From: Dokdonia sinensis
GTDB lineage: Bacteria; Bacteroidota; Bacteroidia; Flavobacteriales; Flavobacteriaceae
Direction of reading: 5' to 3'
NCBI RefSeq assembly: GCF_003688895.1
Contig: NZ_REFV01000014.1
Coordinates: forward strand, 36,388-100,387
Length of the DNA stretch: 64,000 bases
Shown: piece by piece, positions 63,858 through 64,000 of the stretch
Layout: every line of letters starts with the position of its first letter
Position numbering within the stretch: position 1 is the stretch's first letter
Notes under the pieces: model-generated
The model's input: only the letters and a program-made list of their open reading frames with translations
Databases searched by the model: none
What the model was told of the DNA's origin: nothing
Program-made: the position numbers and the translations under genes

Positions 63858-64000
63858 TTAAAGCTTAACGATGCTAGCATCGTTAAGCTTTTTTGATTTG
63901 TACTGTTTTCTACTTAGTTTGTTTTGTTGATGCATTTGCTGTGGTGTTAGCAGGTGATTGGATAAGTGCGGTCTCTGATTGTTATAAATTTGGATTGCAT
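63858..64000 (-). CDS. IS3-family transposase (OrfB integrase), C-terminal part
   Basis: The open minus-strand frame reads AIQIYNNQRPHLSNHLLTPQQMH and ends KLNDASIVKL-stop. The YNNxRPHLSxxxLTPxxxH pattern is the C-terminal signature of IS3-type integrase-fold transposases. The gene is cut by the window edge, so whether it is intact is unknown. Confidence 0.85.
   Translation of the reverse strand, partial: AIQIYNNQRPHLSNHLLTPQQMHQQNKLSRKQYKSKKLNDASIVKL
63860..63891 (+). terminator. 32-bp perfect palindrome at the end of the transposase gene
   Basis: The arm AAAGCTTAACGATGCT is repeated inverted with no loop, and TTTTTT follows on the plus strand. The palindrome is translated as the end of the transposase. 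It should stop transcription entering the element from the PorT side. Confidence 0.8.

Larger units (their letters stand above)
63807..64000 (-). mobile_element. Right end of an IS3-family insertion sequence (cut by the window)
   Basis: The proposed outer end is the TGTCTAGTCC starting at 63807; IS3 elements typically begin TG. The opposite end lies beyond the window, so the inverted repeat and any target duplication cannot be checked. The transposase C-terminus (63858-64000) makes the IS3 call firm; the exact boundary is tentative. Confidence 0.7.

Noticed and set aside
1..64000. tRNA, rRNA, CRISPR array, prophage
   Set aside because: No T-loop-like GGTTCGAATCC patterns, rRNA stretches, regularly spaced repeats or phage structural genes were seen. 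A tRNA in coding-dense parts could still be missed by eye.

Overview
The window looks like chromosome of a flavobacterium (Bacteroidota, Flavobacteriaceae; plausibly a marine Dokdonia-like genus, which is inference). The support is a low GC content, type IX secretion sorting tails (two proteins), a PorT-family barrel, a long L21 protein, a GYDIA-type mevalonate-pathway kinase, a fused malic enzyme/phosphotransacetylase, and promoters of the Bacteroidota type (TTG, about 19 bp, TAnnTTTG) rather than -35/-10 boxes. I saw no rRNA, tRNA or CRISPR array. An IS3-type transposase gene is cut by the right edge.

Layout. 0-8.6 kb: carbon metabolism on the minus strand (maeB; a sugar operon of MFS permease, neutral-type trehalase and PfkB kinase; a second MFS permease), with two LacI-type operator candidates. 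8.6-15.9 kb: the cell-shape cluster rodA-mrdA-mreD-mreC-mreB, then purH. 16-27.3 kb: a MacB-like permease, a Prc/ABC-permease/nuclease operon, surE-lpxB, an NlpC/P60 lipoprotein, comEC and a thioredoxin. 27.4-31.2 kb: DPP IV and a POT peptide importer, a likely dipeptide-use pair. 31.4-35.3 kb: HMG-CoA reductase and GHMP kinase with a toxin-antitoxin pair between them, then L27 and L21. 35.4-45.7 kb: an accessory block with a sigma factor and a membrane TPR protein (possible anti-sigma) diverging from an astacin lipoprotein, two paralogous lipoproteins, a PKD/beta-barrel protein, a CHAT (caspase-like) TPR protein and an overlapping retropepsin-like protease. 45.9-57.4 kb: a T9SS HYR protein, a GH3-like enzyme, a metallopeptidase, the 2-oxoglutarate dehydrogenase genes odhB/odhA and a polyprenyl synthase. 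57.6-60.8 kb: a surface operon led by a metallopeptidase lipoprotein whose 5' end carries five CAAAAAA repeats. 60.9-64 kb: rpoN, a membrane protein, a PorT-family gene and the IS end.

Three things stand out. First, a perfect short palindrome (core GCTTTCGCGAAAGC, often extended to TACGCTTTCGCGAAAGCGTA) occurs 14 times, nine of them inside genes and in all three reading frames, where it adds peptides such as AFAKA, TLSRK or RFRES. Second, the heptanucleotide tract at 57614-57648 separates a well-placed promoter and ATG from a lipoprotein signal peptide by one base of frame, as expected for a phase-variable gene in its OFF state. Third, the sigma/TPR/CHAT/retropepsin block could be an undescribed envelope-sensing proteolytic system; that last role is inference from gene order and motifs.
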